The notes under the pieces were generated by a model. It made no database searches. It worked only from the letters and a program-made list of their open reading frames with translations, and was not told where the DNA came from. DNA of 64,000 bases from Adenanthera pavonina (taxonomy: Eukaryota > Streptophyta > Magnoliopsida > Fabales > Fabaceae): contig JAIVEN010000003.1 of assembly GCA_026686845.1 (NCBI GenBank), positions 4,342,501 to 4,406,500 on the forward strand. Reading direction: 5' to 3'. A program made the translations under genes and the position numbers. Below are positions 1 to 11,643 of the stretch, piece after piece. Position 1 is the stretch's first letter; each line of letters begins with the position of its first letter.

Positions 1-2
1 AG

Positions 3-242
3 AATAAAAGCCCCAGAGCTAGTTTGGAGGGTAATAAAGAAGCAAATAACTTTGTCCGAGCTCCCAGTTTGGATAATTCTGGACATTACTTGTCTAGCCC
101 AAATGATTATGTGCATGCAAACAACGCTGAAAATGAATCATTCCCAGAAACAAGAGTTGGAAAGAAGAAAAGGAGGTCAATTTTGCCACGTGTTTTAATG
201 TTCTTTAGCAGGAGGAGATCACATACAACCAAGTCAGGGTAA
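3..242 (+). CDS. Last exon of an unidentified plant gene (partial)
   Basis: The frame is open from base 3 and ends at TAA 240-242. It encodes about 79 residues, hydrophilic and rich in Ser and Asn, finishing in a strongly basic tail (KKKRRSILPRVLMFFSRRR, then SHTTKSG). There is no ATG in frame, so this is a 3' exon whose gene begins outside the window. I do not recognise the family. The basic and aromatic C-terminus could bind membranes, RNA or microtubules, but that is a guess. The gene converges on LHCA5, so the roughly 660 bases between the two stops should hold both 3' UTRs. Confidence 0.5.
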   Translation, partial: NKSPRASLEGNKEANNFVRAPSLDNSGHYLSSPNDYVHANNAENESFPETRVGKKKRRSILPRVLMFFSRRRSHTTKSG

Positions 243-904
243 TCCCTCATTGAAATCTTGCGTCGTCACCCTGCAGTTATCCTGCGTATCTGCCTTCTTG
301 AGATCTTGAAGTGTCCTCGAACTGCTGAGACTTCTCAAATTATAGTGAACCTGTATATTTTGGGTGATAATTGTATGTGTGGTTGATTGATTTATGCTCC
401 GCCTCAGTGAAAGGATCTGCGAGTGGTCACTTGGTCGGTTCTTTATAAGAACGTAAAATAAGTTCGCCATCCTCGGCAAAATAAGGATCTGATTTGTGTA
501 TAGGCACTTTTGATATGCTGAAAATCTGCTTGTATAAAGCCGTGTGAGATTTGATGAAATGAAAGAGGTTTTCTTTTGCAGTGGCTAATATAGAAATTGG
601 AGCTCCATTACGGATCCAAGTACTTTGAATGGCATGGTGGGGGCATATTGCAACGCCGAAACTGCTAGAGTGAGAGTGATGTGAATTCTAAGATTATTTT
701 TTATTGCAAGAACCATAAGGTACTTTTTCTATTGAATGTATCACATTAATATCATATTTTGATGAATGAGTATTAAAAACCTTAGTGATTTTTATATGAT
801 TCACCATTCTTCTTATACTATTGGATGACTGGCTGAGGAGGAAATAATCTCTTTTCATAATTGAATCAATTCGTGATGTTACATGCAACAGAGAAGAGCA
901 CTCG
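243..904. other. Convergent 3' UTR / intergenic interval
   Basis: This AT-rich interval lies between the stop of the left-edge gene (+) and the stop of LHCA5 (-). I see no coding exon, repeat or RNA gene in it. It most likely holds the two facing 3' UTRs and polyadenylation signals. Confidence 0.5.
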
Positions 905-2337
905 TTAACTAGAGCTGCCAAGGGTCTGAATAATGGTTTTGTGCCATGGATTGGAAAGATGCTCCACAAGGTTATCAAGTGGTCCAGCATGAGTCACTGA
1001 AGCTTGCACGAAGATGCCAAGCATTGCTACCATTGCAAGTCGCCCTGGAAATACGAGATTTACCACTATGGAATCAAGCCTCCCCTTGTATGTTAAATTA
1101 CAAAGAATTGATCAGTCCAGAAGAAAAAACAAAGAATTGAGAAGAGCATACCGTTCTTAATCTCTCTAAGTTTCCATTCATGAGCGTTTTTTATATCTTT
1201 CGCCAGGCCAAGAGGATTTAACAAAGGACCTCCAGGGTACCTAATTGTTGAAACAGAAACTATAAGCCTCAGTGTCCCCAACGGAGAGTACAGGACAAAG
1301 AGATTCAATTCATGCTCGGTATAGTAATTGAATAACACACTCATGGAATCAAAATTGAGAGAGATAATTAGATACAGATGGATCAGACGTTTTCTCAGTT
1401 ATTAAATATACCCTGGCTCCAAACCCTCCAATGCAGCTTCCAGCCCAAAGAAGGATCCCTCCTTAGCTTGAGATCCAGGACTAACAAAATCCATGTACCT
1501 TTTTGTTTCAACAAAGCTGCGCAGGAAAAGGATATGCCAAAATGATGCATCATCCGAAGCAAGAAAAATATATAAAAGACCCAATTTTTCAAGCACAAGT
1601 TGTCAGGGAAAAAAATTCTACCCCATTAAAAATAGCTGGATAATGAACAGAGTCTTTGTATCAGCAAAATATTTTCCTGCACCGGCTTCATACCAAACTG
1701 GTATCGTTTTAAGTCCTGCGAAGCGAAGAGTCTGCATCCCAGTGTTAGAGATCGCAGGAAAAACAAAAAGTACCATTACAATCATAGGTAAAGGGTAAGA
1801 ACTTTATAAGAGATAATTAATTTAATATCAAATAACAGATTCTTTCATATTACAAATTAATACCAAATCCCAGAAAAAGATCAAGGATTGGAGTTCTGTG
1901 GCTCACATCTGTCAGCAGAATTCCGGAAACCCCAATCATTGCAAAGCGAGCATGAACCAGCTCTGCTTGCACATACCACCTCAAGCTTTCCGGGTCTTCT
2001 CCAAGTCCAAGTGGATCGAACCCAAAATCTCCAGCCAGACTATAAAACTTACCATGATGTTACATTGAAATTTTGGAGAAGATGATAAATTAGAAATGAT
2101 AAAGCAGAAAGGTTGAAGGGCTCACGTTCCATCGAGATAAGGTGGAGGATCGAGACCTGGGAGCCATGTAGGTCGCTGTTGAGCTGCAATACAAGTTCGC
2201 CTACAAGGCTTTGTAATCTCTGCACCAGAATGCCTGAACCAAGAGCATGTCCCGCTTGCTGAAGACTTATTAATGCTCGCATTTTTAAATAAAGAGCATG
2301 GCTGTAAGGGGAAGCTTCTTCCTGTTACTGAGGCCAT
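905..2337 (-). CDS. LHCA5: Chlorophyll a/b-binding protein of photosystem I, LHCA5 type
   Basis: Six exons join in frame: 2337-2126, 2039-1907, 1731-1622, 1516-1412, 1240-1152 and 1044-905. All introns are GT-AG, and the total is 789 nt (262 aa plus TAA). The first ~50 residues are Ser/Arg-rich with few acids, fitting a plastid transit peptide. The mature part has the two chlorophyll-ligand helices of the LHC fold, ELVHARFAMIGVSG (exon 2) and EIKNGRLAMVAMLG (exon 5/6 junction), with the conserved YPGG segment between them. The stretch ETKRYMDFVSPGSQAKEGSF is what I associate with Lhca5 rather than Lhca1-4. In plants Lhca5 is a minor PSI antenna protein in the thylakoid, linked to the NDH-PSI supercomplex. 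Length matches the family (about 256 aa in Arabidopsis). Nothing is broken. Confidence 0.93.
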
Positions 2338-2560
2338 TCTTCTTTATCTCCTCGTACTCTAGGACTACAAATTGAGTGCTCAGTTTCCACTTTCACCACC
2401 ACTGTTACCACATAATCATAGGCATATTTGTTTGTGTCAGTTAAAAAATGAAAAGAAAAAAAAAATGGCCCCACTTATCCTGGGACAAAGGATAAATGGA
2501 TAAGAAATGTCTGCTTCTAACGGCCTGGGCATCGCCATACCAACTCCTACAACCTGTGAA
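2338..2560 (-). promoter_or_regulatory. Probable LHCA5 promoter with I-box-like site
   Basis: These are the 220 bases upstream of the LHCA5 ATG. On the minus strand GGATAAG (plus-strand 2474-2480) matches the I-box core known from light-regulated photosynthesis genes. No convincing TATA box was seen. A MITE begins immediately upstream at 2561. Confidence 0.35.
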
Positions 2561-2835
2561 TACTTCCTTTCCATATTATATATTATATGATATTTTATAT
2601 TAATTATATACATATTAAAAAAATTATTTTTTTAACTGAAATTAATATAAAAATATTCATATTTATCATTTTATTTTTATTAAATATCTCATTTTATTAT
2701 TATTGTACGGTTATAAATGAGGAGAAAGAAAATATTAAAGATAAGGATAAAATTGAAACAAAAATATCCAATATCTTATATTTTGAACTAAAATACTTAT
2801 CATAAAATGTCTTGTAATATAAATCGGAGAGAGTA
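2561..2835. mobile_element. Stowaway-like MITE in the LHCA5 5' region
   Basis: Its arms are imperfect inverted repeats. The left arm reads TACTTCCTTTCC followed by an AT-rich run with GATATTTTATA. The right arm, reverse-complemented, reads TACTCTCTCCGATTT followed by an AT-rich run with GACATTTTATG. TA dinucleotides at 2561-2562 and 2834-2835 fit the TA target duplication of Tc1/mariner-derived Stowaway elements. The ~270-bp, AT-rich, non-coding interior is usual for the group. The same family type occurs at 24793 and 31810. Confidence 0.6.
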
Positions 2836-3152
2836 ATTTGTTTTTTCTCTTCCTACACTGTCTCTTGAATGTGTATCCCAACATATTTTCTTTTTTAAAA
2901 ATTAGATTTAACTTTACTTCACTCAAATAATTTATTACTTCCCACCTAACGTGAATTTCAAATTCATGCACTATCCCTTAAATATATATCCGAAGATTTT
3001 TTTTTTTCAGAAATCAGATCTGACTTTATGGCTCCGAGTTTCTAATAATAAAGCCAGAAGTTATTTGAACATATTCCATGATCAACTGAGAAAAGTAACA
3101 GAAAGGCAGAACGCTAGAACTACTAAAGTCTAAAACCGTGGGATTCTTCACT

Positions 3153-3510
3153 AGGAGTGTGTTTGGATTAGATTATATATAAGTGATTACGAGAATAAAT
3201 GATTACGAGGATAAGTGATTATGTCAAAAGTAAATTGTGTGTTGATATTTTTAATCCATAAGTGATTTTGAGAAAAAAAAAAGTGTTTAGATATTGAGAT
3301 TTAAGTGATTATTAGGTGAATAATAAGAAAAAATAAATAAAATAAGTGATTATGAGAAAATAAGTAATTATTATAAGCTGAGAAAATAGCTTATGGAAAT
3401 AATCACTTAAATAGCCATAATTAATTATTTTGATCCGTGGAGCATTTGAGTACTGATAGGATAACCACTTTTTCTGCTCATAAGTGCTTAAATTTCCAAT
3501 CCAAATAGGC
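3153..3510. mobile_element. MITE with GTGTGTTTGGATT-type termini
   Basis: The left end (GGAGTGTGTTTGGATTAG) pairs with the reverse complement of the right end (AGTGCCTATTTGGATTGG). The interior is AT-rich and built from short repeats of AAGTGATTA and TAATCACTT in both orientations, so the whole element could fold as a long imperfect hairpin. Flanking CTA/TTA trinucleotides fit a 3-bp duplication of the PIF/Harbinger kind, but not perfectly. Confidence 0.5.
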
Positions 3511-3857
3511 ACTTATTTTGTACAGTTTGGTCCTTTTCATTTCCTCAGACCTCATGAGTTTCAATTCACAGTAATGTAAAGTAAGAATAGAGGCTGAGAA
3601 ATCCCTCCCGCCACACTGCACATATTCAACTTAACCAAGAGAATAGAAATAACGAAAAGGAAAAGAATCAAGAGACAAACGAGAATACTGGGATTCCAGT
3701 TCCAACTAATATTACAAATTAAGAAAGGTGGTACAATTTGAGAAATACCTCGGATTTCCCATTCAAACAAACATCTTACATACAATTGAAAAGTCTGAAC
3801 CGAAGCATCCAAAAACTGAAACGTTTACGTCATTAATTAAAACGCGTATCCAGGGTA

Positions 3858-6478
3858 TCATCGCCTGCTGGATATGCTGAATGAGCTAACTTTCAATGGG
3901 GTCGCAATTACCAATGGAGCCTCAGGAGAATCAGTGACTGCAAACTTGTCATGCATGAAACGGCTATCAACGATGGAATCTTCCTTAAGGACAATCTTAT
4001 AGCAGTAACAGCTCTTTAGACCCCGCTGATTATGGTAACATTCATGAGAACCATCCTTGACTTGTTCGAAGTTCCATATCACACTGAACTTCCCCACTGT
4101 GGCCACTATATGGCGCTCCTGCTTTCCATTCTCTGTGACCTGAATAACCGTTGAATTAAACACATGAGTATATAGATACATGCCAATAGAAATCTAATTG
4201 AGATATAATAAAAGACTCCAACTGATACATCTCAAAAGTTTAACTAGCGAAAATGAGAGGCCAACTTTTTCAACACCGAAAGGATAAGCACGATAGCAAA
4301 TTACTAATGATTGAAGATATGCAAGTATACCAAGAAAATAAACCATGAAATATAAACTGTCGAAGTGGTAGGCTACTAAATTACTTTATTGAAAATGATC
4401 TAAATCCAGCTCAGACTAATGAAAGCAAGCATTAATTATAGAAAGAAAAAGCAAGCAACAGAAGATGCAGATTTCATACTCCTGGATACTTCTATCAGAG
4501 GTCCAAAGCAAAATACGAAAATAAAAGGCTGCATGCCCAAAGATATATTAGCACTAAGCAGTGTAACATCCACAAAGGTAGCGTAACTTCAATTGACTAT
4601 GCAGTTTTATCTATTATCGGCTTATGTAAATCTAAGTTTTCCATCGACAAGATAAACATTCACAGACGCAGGGCAAGTTTGAATGACTGTAACTGTTGGT
4701 CACGAAACATGAATTAGCACTTCGAATTTAAGAAACACCAGGGGGAATTCGAGATTGAAGGATTTACTAGTCCTAAGTCCTAACACGGGATATATTATAT
4801 CACAAGTGAGCAGTAAAACAAAATAATTTGTCATTACCCATGAAAACTGAGCATTGCGGAACTTGTTATTTACTCCAGCTAAATGCGAATCCAAAGGAGT
4901 CAGCTTCAGCAATCTTGGAGCAGCGATCCTATTTCCCATGCGTCCGCTGAAACCAGTTTTTGTCTTTCCGTCCTTGTCAGTGAAAAGAGTACAGATAATG
5001 ATCAAGTAGGTGTCGGTTGTACCCACAATCCACTTCCCATCAAACGTTACATCCACGTGAGTAATTGGTGACCCAAGGCCAGGAAAAGCTGTTTTCGCCA
5101 GTCTCATAGAATTGATTGAATACAAACGGATCTTCCCATCAAGAGATCCTACTACAATAGAACCATCACCGGTAGTGGCAAAGCATTGAAAGTTGGTCCC
5201 CCGCGAGAACTGATGCCCCTGGGTCCAATTTAAAACATGACCATTACAGTTAGCCAAATCCTGAACTATTCCATTGCGATCACGCATATCCCACCTACAA
5301 AGCCTATTATCATCCAATCCCAGAAAAGTGGATCCCGAAGGATCCAACTGAGCTCCCTTGCTATCATTGACGATATCCCTCATTGTAATGTCAACTCCGT
5401 CCTTTCCAAACTTCCACTCTGTTACAATTTTCCCAGTCTCAATATCAAGCTGATGAAGGCCGGTTGAATGAGGCTTCCCACCACCTATTGGACTCATGAG
5501 GAGCATGTTGGTCTCGGCCTTCATTAGAAGAGCCTTTTTGGGCGTGGCATTTACCGAAGTTGAGCCGCCATTTTGATATCCACTACCAAAATTCACAAAA
5601 GCACCTTTCCCTTGAATTCCATGAGCAAAATTCTTCACAACCTGAATGCCAGAGTCACCAACCAAAAAGCTATTGTCCAATGCACCCAACGCCAAGCTCT
5701 GTATCCCTCCATTTGCTGCTTCCTCAAACTCCTCCATCAAATCTTGGTTTGACCTTATTGGCGTTGGCGTTGCAGAACCAGGGCTTTTGGAAAAGCTATC
5801 CTCAGCATCTTCCCACATAGAATCGTCAGCAACCTCTGGTTTGGCCCATCCAATAAAATCCTTGCCATAAATCTTAAGTTTGCTTTCTTCCGTTGCCTCA
5901 ATGCCATATGTGTTCTCAAACAAACAGTTCTCAAACTGAGCGACAAACGCCTTATAATCTTCTTGAGAAAAGAATTTCATAGCCCAAACACTCTGAGCAA
6001 CGAAGTCAACACGACGCTGGTCCCCGAAAGTTTTCAATTGCACCTCGGTAGCCACCCTCACTCTAATCTTTGAACCAACCTTCAAAACCCACCACGGTTC
6101 CCCCACCTCCTCATCTTCATCTTCGTCAATGTCTCCGTCACCGCCGTCAACTCGGGACGTCTTAACAAAAGAGTAAGAAGTGAGTTTTTCAGAAGTTACC
6201 CATTTAGCCTTTGGGGTGTTTCCACCGACGTGAAGGTAGAGCTTGACAGCGTTCTTCAGATTAGGATTCTGGGAAGAAGAGTATTTCAGCTTCAAGGCCT
6301 TAAGCTTCGCCTCCACGTCATCGAGTGATGACGGAGTGGCAATTTTCCGGTCTGAGGAATTTTGGCGCTCTTCTTGGCCATCTTGGTAGTATGCTTCATC
6401 ATCGCTGTGGTTCTTGGACTCCTTGTCTTCGTCAGAGTCGGAGATTTCTAAATCTTCACGACTGTGAGACCCACCCAT
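3858..6478 (-). CDS. DEM / VID27-like protein
   Basis: Two exons, 6478-4838 and 4139-3858, join at a GT-AG intron of ~700 bases to give 640 aa; the stop is TGA at 3858-3860. The protein matches the plant DEM/CYPRO4 (VID27-related) family: an acidic N-terminus, a conserved WVLKVGSKIRVRV block, and a C-terminal beta-propeller-like half (LDPSGSTFLGLDDNRLCRWD; FATTGDGSIVVGSLDGKIRL). Length agrees with the plant family. The start MGGSHSRE fits an N-myristoylation signal (Gly2, Ser6), suggesting membrane attachment. Tomato DEM is required for organised embryo and meristem growth; the yeast relative VID27 was linked to vacuolar import and degradation. The biochemical role is unsettled. The intact frame has no obvious defect. 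Confidence 0.88.
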
Positions 6479-8048
6479 ATTTCCTGCTTGGGATTGAAAA
6501 AGCGGAGGATTAGGTGATCCGAAAGATGGGATCTGGTGATTGGAGACAGAGTTTGAGATGGAGAATGCGTGGAGCGCGAGTTCAAATTTTGAAAACGAAG
6601 CGCCTATTAGATTCGCAATGGTTGAAAATGAGACAAGGAAACCCCTACGGACTCACCGGCTACCTGGTATGGCCGGTTGGTTACGCGCGGCCCACCTGGA
6701 TCGGCAAGTTGCTCCATAAAATAGGTCACACCAAACGGTCCAATTGCTGTCGCCATATGATATAGATTGATATCGGGATTCAATTATCATTACTTTAGAT
6801 TTTAGATTTTTTTTTAGGGTCATGAGTTATGACAATGTTTTGAATTTATCATTACTTTAGATAAAATAATAAACATCAATACTAAATCTAAGTGGTGTGA
6901 AAGAAATCTATATATAATTAGACTGGTAAAAATTTTAATGGCAATATATAAATTCAACAATACATATGATTAAATGAAGTGAAATTTATAAAAATCTGCT
7001 CTAATAAGAATGAGCTGGTCAATGAAAGTATAATAAGACATAACCAATGGGCTCAAATTTCAATGTACCCCAATAGTATGATAATGAACGAGAAAAGGTG
7101 GAAAAGCTAGAAAAAGAGATTTAGAGTAAGCGGTTAAAGAAAATATGCCTAATACAAATAGAGACTTTTAATTCATTAATTTAAGTAAGCAAGATCATTA
7201 GAAATAATCTAAATCACGAGAATGTTTTATCAGTATATCCAACTACCGTTAGTAAGAAAATTTTAGAGAAAGAAAAGGTAAGTAAGAATAAGAATAAAAA
7301 AAGTCTTGGAATAACATGTGATTTATGAAACAAGGCAAAAGAATAGAGAAGGTAGATTAAGCAACCCAACTCCATTTAAATATAGAAAGGCTCATGGGAA
7401 AAGGCTATGTTTAGTAAAATAAAATGGTTATCCAAGTCTGGAAAGTCGAGATGTTAAACTTGTAACAGTACTATGAAGATAGTCAACACCAAACCCTAAG
7501 CACATAGGAGAAACTTTATACTATCCCAATAAGAGGCTGTAAGTCATCTAATCTCAACAAAGGTATGATGCAGATGCAAGCTACTGTTTATAACTGTGCT
7601 AAGAGGTTGGGTCTAAAGGTTACTATAATATGATTTATATGTGAATGTTTTTACTAGAAACATGACCATAATTTTCATTGTCAGTCTGAATAAATATTGA
7701 AGTACCACGATAAGTACAAATTGACTTTGTGTAAATGATCTCCTCTTAAATTGTAAGAAGAAGATCTTGAGTTACCTACCCCTAAAAGTGTTCCATATAC
7801 TAAGAGCAAGTTAAATGTCATATCAACTACTCAAGCAAAGAAATACTTGAAAAAGAATGACAAGATGAACAAGAATTTTGACTTATGATTTAAAGAAGGA
7901 AGTTAAATGAAGATTTAATGACTCTATAAGGGAAAGTTAGTAATGTAATGTTGATGTTTAAGACATGAGGTATGAGTCTAAAGTACGAAGCATGAGCCTA
8001 GGGTTTGGATTTGTGACAAGCAATTAGGGAACTACGAAACCTAGAATA
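6479..8048. other. Intergenic, 5' flank of the DEM-like gene then unrecognised sequence
   Basis: The first ~250 bases are GC-richer and probably hold the promoter and 5' UTR of the DEM-like gene. The rest, to about 8.05 kb, has only short open frames. It could be an eroded retrotransposon, but I recognise no protein motif in any frame. Confidence 0.4.
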
Positions 8049-8405
8049 GAATGGAGTCGTATTGTGCATTAGCCATAAACAATGTGACTCCATTCATTGG
8101 GCTCCATGCCCATTTTTTTTGGTTTTCTTCTTTTTTTTTACTGAGTCTAATTTTTCTTTATTTATTCATTTTTCTTTTACATGTAGGATTTCTCTTTTCC
8201 CATTATTTTAAGTGGGACTCACTTTCTTTTCTTTCAATCTATATTAATTTTAATTAATATCATTTGATATCATTTTTTTGTATAGGGAGAGTTAATGATG
8301 AGATTCTTTTTTAATTCAATATGTTTTAAAACTAAATAAAACATCCTTATGTCCGCGCATCTATATGCGTCCCTCACAGGAGCGGGGGAGAAAAATCTAG
8401 TTTAA
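8049..8405. repeat. Dispersed repeat copy A with a Helitron-like 3' end
   Basis: This segment and 14022-14395 share a layout: a start with TGTGCATTAG, a shared CTCCATGCCC block, long T-rich runs, GATATCA near the middle, and AAATAAAAT/AAATAAAAC near the end. This copy ends in a short palindrome-prone GC-rich stretch (GCGCATC, GATGCG-like; GAGCGGGGGAG) followed by AAAATCTAGT. Plant Helitrons typically finish with a hairpin and CTRR at an A/T target, so the class is plausible, but I could not define a 5' end. Confidence 0.4.
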
Positions 8406-8539
8406 ACAAAGTTATAGATTTGAACCTCATGAATGAAAACATGCAGGTCGAAAAAGTTGCTCCATATTTAAATTAGGTAATGCTTGAATTAGAATTAATA
8501 CTAATTAATTATTATTCGTGCTTTTTAAAATTATCACTT

Positions 8540-10476
8540 CGTGTGATTAGGGTTGATTAAAGACTGGGTGGGATCGGGTTGGTAGCTAACCCGGTGCCCG
8601 GTCTTTGTATGGGACGGGCTGCAAAATTAGAGCCTGAGGATAGGTCCTACCTGATCTAGCCTGAGACCAAACAGGACCGGGTTAATGAGACCGAGTTGGA
8701 AGACTACCATGTCATGTCTTGTCCCTACTTTGAGTTTTTTCTTCTATAATTTAGTCTAAACAAAAATAAGGACCAAAACATAATATAACTTGAATCTATA
8801 TAAGTTTTCTAAACTTAAAAGTTGGGCCAAATATCTTGGACTAAAAATTTGAATTTGTATAAACTAGAAACTATAAAATAACTAGGTACTTTTATTCGTA
8901 GACCAAGTTCTTGATACAACTTGCCATGAACAAAACTCACCAAAGCTTTGTTGTACATAACATCTTCAAACTGGTTCCAATATTGAACTGCAGCACAAAA
9001 AGGAATGAATAAAATCTTTAAATACATAAAACATTTTATCCACAGGCAAAATGCATAACATAGGTTAACTAACATAAACAAATTGACATGCTCATATGTC
9101 TATATAAAATTTAAATGTAGTAATATTGTAGAGTATGCTTTTGCCCCGTTTCAATTAGAATATCTTAGAAACAAATATACATACACACACATATTGATTC
9201 ACATATAAATTGTACAATATTACTAATGCAAAAGTGCAAAAGATTGAATCAAATGCCCAACTAATAGCTACTGAAATACGTAGAACTAAATTAAATTAAC
9301 CAATATGTGGCACCATATCGGTCTTTATAAACATGTTTAGTCTATCATCATCAGAGTCACTTTCAATATTGACATTTTTTTAAAAGAAAACTTTATAGGA
9401 CAAGGAGGCATTTCAAAGTGAATTTTTTCTCCTAATAGATAATCATTTACATTATATTTTATTACAAAAAAGAAAGGAGTCTGAACCATTAATAATTTAA
9501 TATCATCTAAATATGCAATCAATCTAACTTAAAATAAAAAACTATCCCAGAAAAGACCTAAAGACGATTAATGGATTCAGCATACATTCATCAATGCTTC
9601 AAAACATTTAGGCAAAAAACAAATGGGAGTAATCTCATAAGTACTAAATCAAACAATTGGACGAAATAAAGAATGGCGAATGAATCTCACATTGCAAACG
9701 CTAGTCACTTGGCTTCAAGATCAATCATCAGTAAAGAAACCTCTAGAAATAGAGGCAAAACAGAATATTCATCATCCCAACAGAATTCAAGAAAATTCCA
9801 TATCCATATTTGTCAAAAATAGCTTCCTTTACAAAGTTTGAAAATTGAAAAAGATAAGTTAAATACAAGGTGAGCTAAAGAGCCCTAGATTAGAAGAAAC
9901 AGAAAAGAAAAATCAAGAGCATTGTCTCAGAGTAAGTTGATCTTCAAGCGATTACTGAAAACGAAAGGAAGAGGATACCTCGTTTAAGTGTAAAGCTTCA
10001 TGCTGCCAAGCTTCAATCTAATTAATGAATCGAAAGGAAAGTGGGGAGAGATGAGAGCTATCCACTATGGATAGACAGAGGAGAGAGTAAAGGACGATGG
10101 TTGCCAAGGAAGATGATGGAAGGTTGGACGGAGGAGAGAGAGAAGGACGATCGATGATTGCCGAGGAAAATGAGGCCAAATGTGGAGAAATGGTTGAGAA
10201 ACGGCGTGTTAGGGCATATTAGAATATTAGAGGATAAGAGGATATGTTTGGATAGTATCTCTTTCATCTAAAATTAAGAAAAAAAATTAATACCCCCAAG
10301 CCCATCCAGGGTTAGTAGTCTAGAGACATGGCCCGAAACCCGGTCTTGCCCGGGGTCATAACACGATCCTGTCTCATCCTCTTGTCTCTGTGTTGACTTT
10401 TTGTCTAGCTTAACCCGACTCAATTGCACCTGGCAGGATCGGGTTCCCAGGCTTGTTGATCAACCTTACGTGTGAT
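8540..10476. mobile_element. Non-autonomous hAT element with perfect 8-bp target duplication
   Basis: The element occupies 8548-10468 (1921 bp). CGTGTGAT lies directly on both sides (8540-8547 and 10469-10476), which is the 8-bp duplication expected of hAT insertion. The terminal inverted repeats read TAGGGTTGATTAA (left) and TAAGGTTGATCAA (right, reverse complement), and both continue into a CTGGG. Both subterminal regions carry clustered GGGTT, AACCC and CCCGG motifs, as hAT transposase-binding regions often do. The interior has no readable transposase, so it is a deletion derivative or was never autonomous. A short imperfect tandem repeat (TTCCTCGGCAA / TTCCTTGGCAA on the minus strand) lies near 10.1 kb. 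Confidence 0.8.
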
Positions 10477-11643
10477 AAAACTTCATAAGTTATTCTACTT
10501 TTTAAAGTTACTTCATTCTATCCTTAATATAAGTCATTTCCAACTACGCTACCAAAAGCAAGAAAAATTTATTACATTATTAAAATTATTTTAAAATTTA
10601 TATGATTCCCATCTTTACTCATAATAAATACCACAAATTCAAATAATATATACTCTCTCTTTCTCATAAATAAGAGAATTTTAGAGATAAAACAATTAAT
10701 ACTTCAAAAACTTGTAAAAGATAATATACATTTAAGATAAAAAAAAACTCTAAAACATAACTAATAAAAAGGATCATATCGAATATCACTCATACTTTTG
10801 AGCTCATTATTTTTTTAGCACTTACTATTCATGATGATCAAAGTCTTTTGAGTTTGCTAATATACCAACTAAAAATGGGTTGCGTCTAACTTGCAAGTTT
10901 AGTAACTCATGGATGCCATTGCTATGTCTTTTGGACATTTGTGCCTACCTTAGGTTTAGTTTGTTTTTGTTTTGGGGCCCCGGGGGGGGGGGGGGGAGTG
11001 GAGGGGGGCGCCGCATCACTGAGGATATTTTTAATCATGCTTTTTTTAAAATTTTCGAAGAAAATTTTACAGCATCAAATTAAATTTTTTAAATGTTATT
11101 CTTTTTTCTTTTTTTGTTACTAGTAATTTGTATTCGTATCACTGAGTATCTAGTCTAGTCAAGTGATTAAGAATTTGACCAGCATTTTTTGAGGTTGAGG
11201 TTTTAATTTCTCATAAGTGCAGCAGCGTAAAAAAAAGTCCTCAAAGAAAGTTTTTTATCAGTATCGTCGCCACTGTAAGATTTCACAGCACGGAGTCTAG
11301 ATTAGTTTGGAACAAATAATAACCCAGGTTATCCCAAAATATTGGGTGCAAGTAGTATAAAAAAAAAATGTAATTTGTATCCGTTTCTTCATTCCATTTG
11401 TACGGTCAATGAATATGGAAAGAATAGATATAGTCAAAGCATTGATAAGAACCATGACACTAGCTATCCAAATCAGCAGTAATCCCGAGAAAAGGATACA
11501 GTATGCTGGCTATAACTAGATTTGTTTTTCCTATATAGCCGTAAGAAATTTGTTGTGTGCTTATTAACGGGAAATTGGCATATTATTCTTATTCAGGAGT
11601 ATTAATTTTATTGGAGGACTGACAATGATGGTTGAGTTGTGGT
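10477..11643. other. Intergenic, AT-rich with one G-run
   Basis: This is the 3' flank of amylase copy 1. It has no coding frame I can support. A run of 15 G at 10982-10996 is followed by a second GGGGGG cluster. The remainder is AT-rich with scattered homopolymers. Confidence 0.4.
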
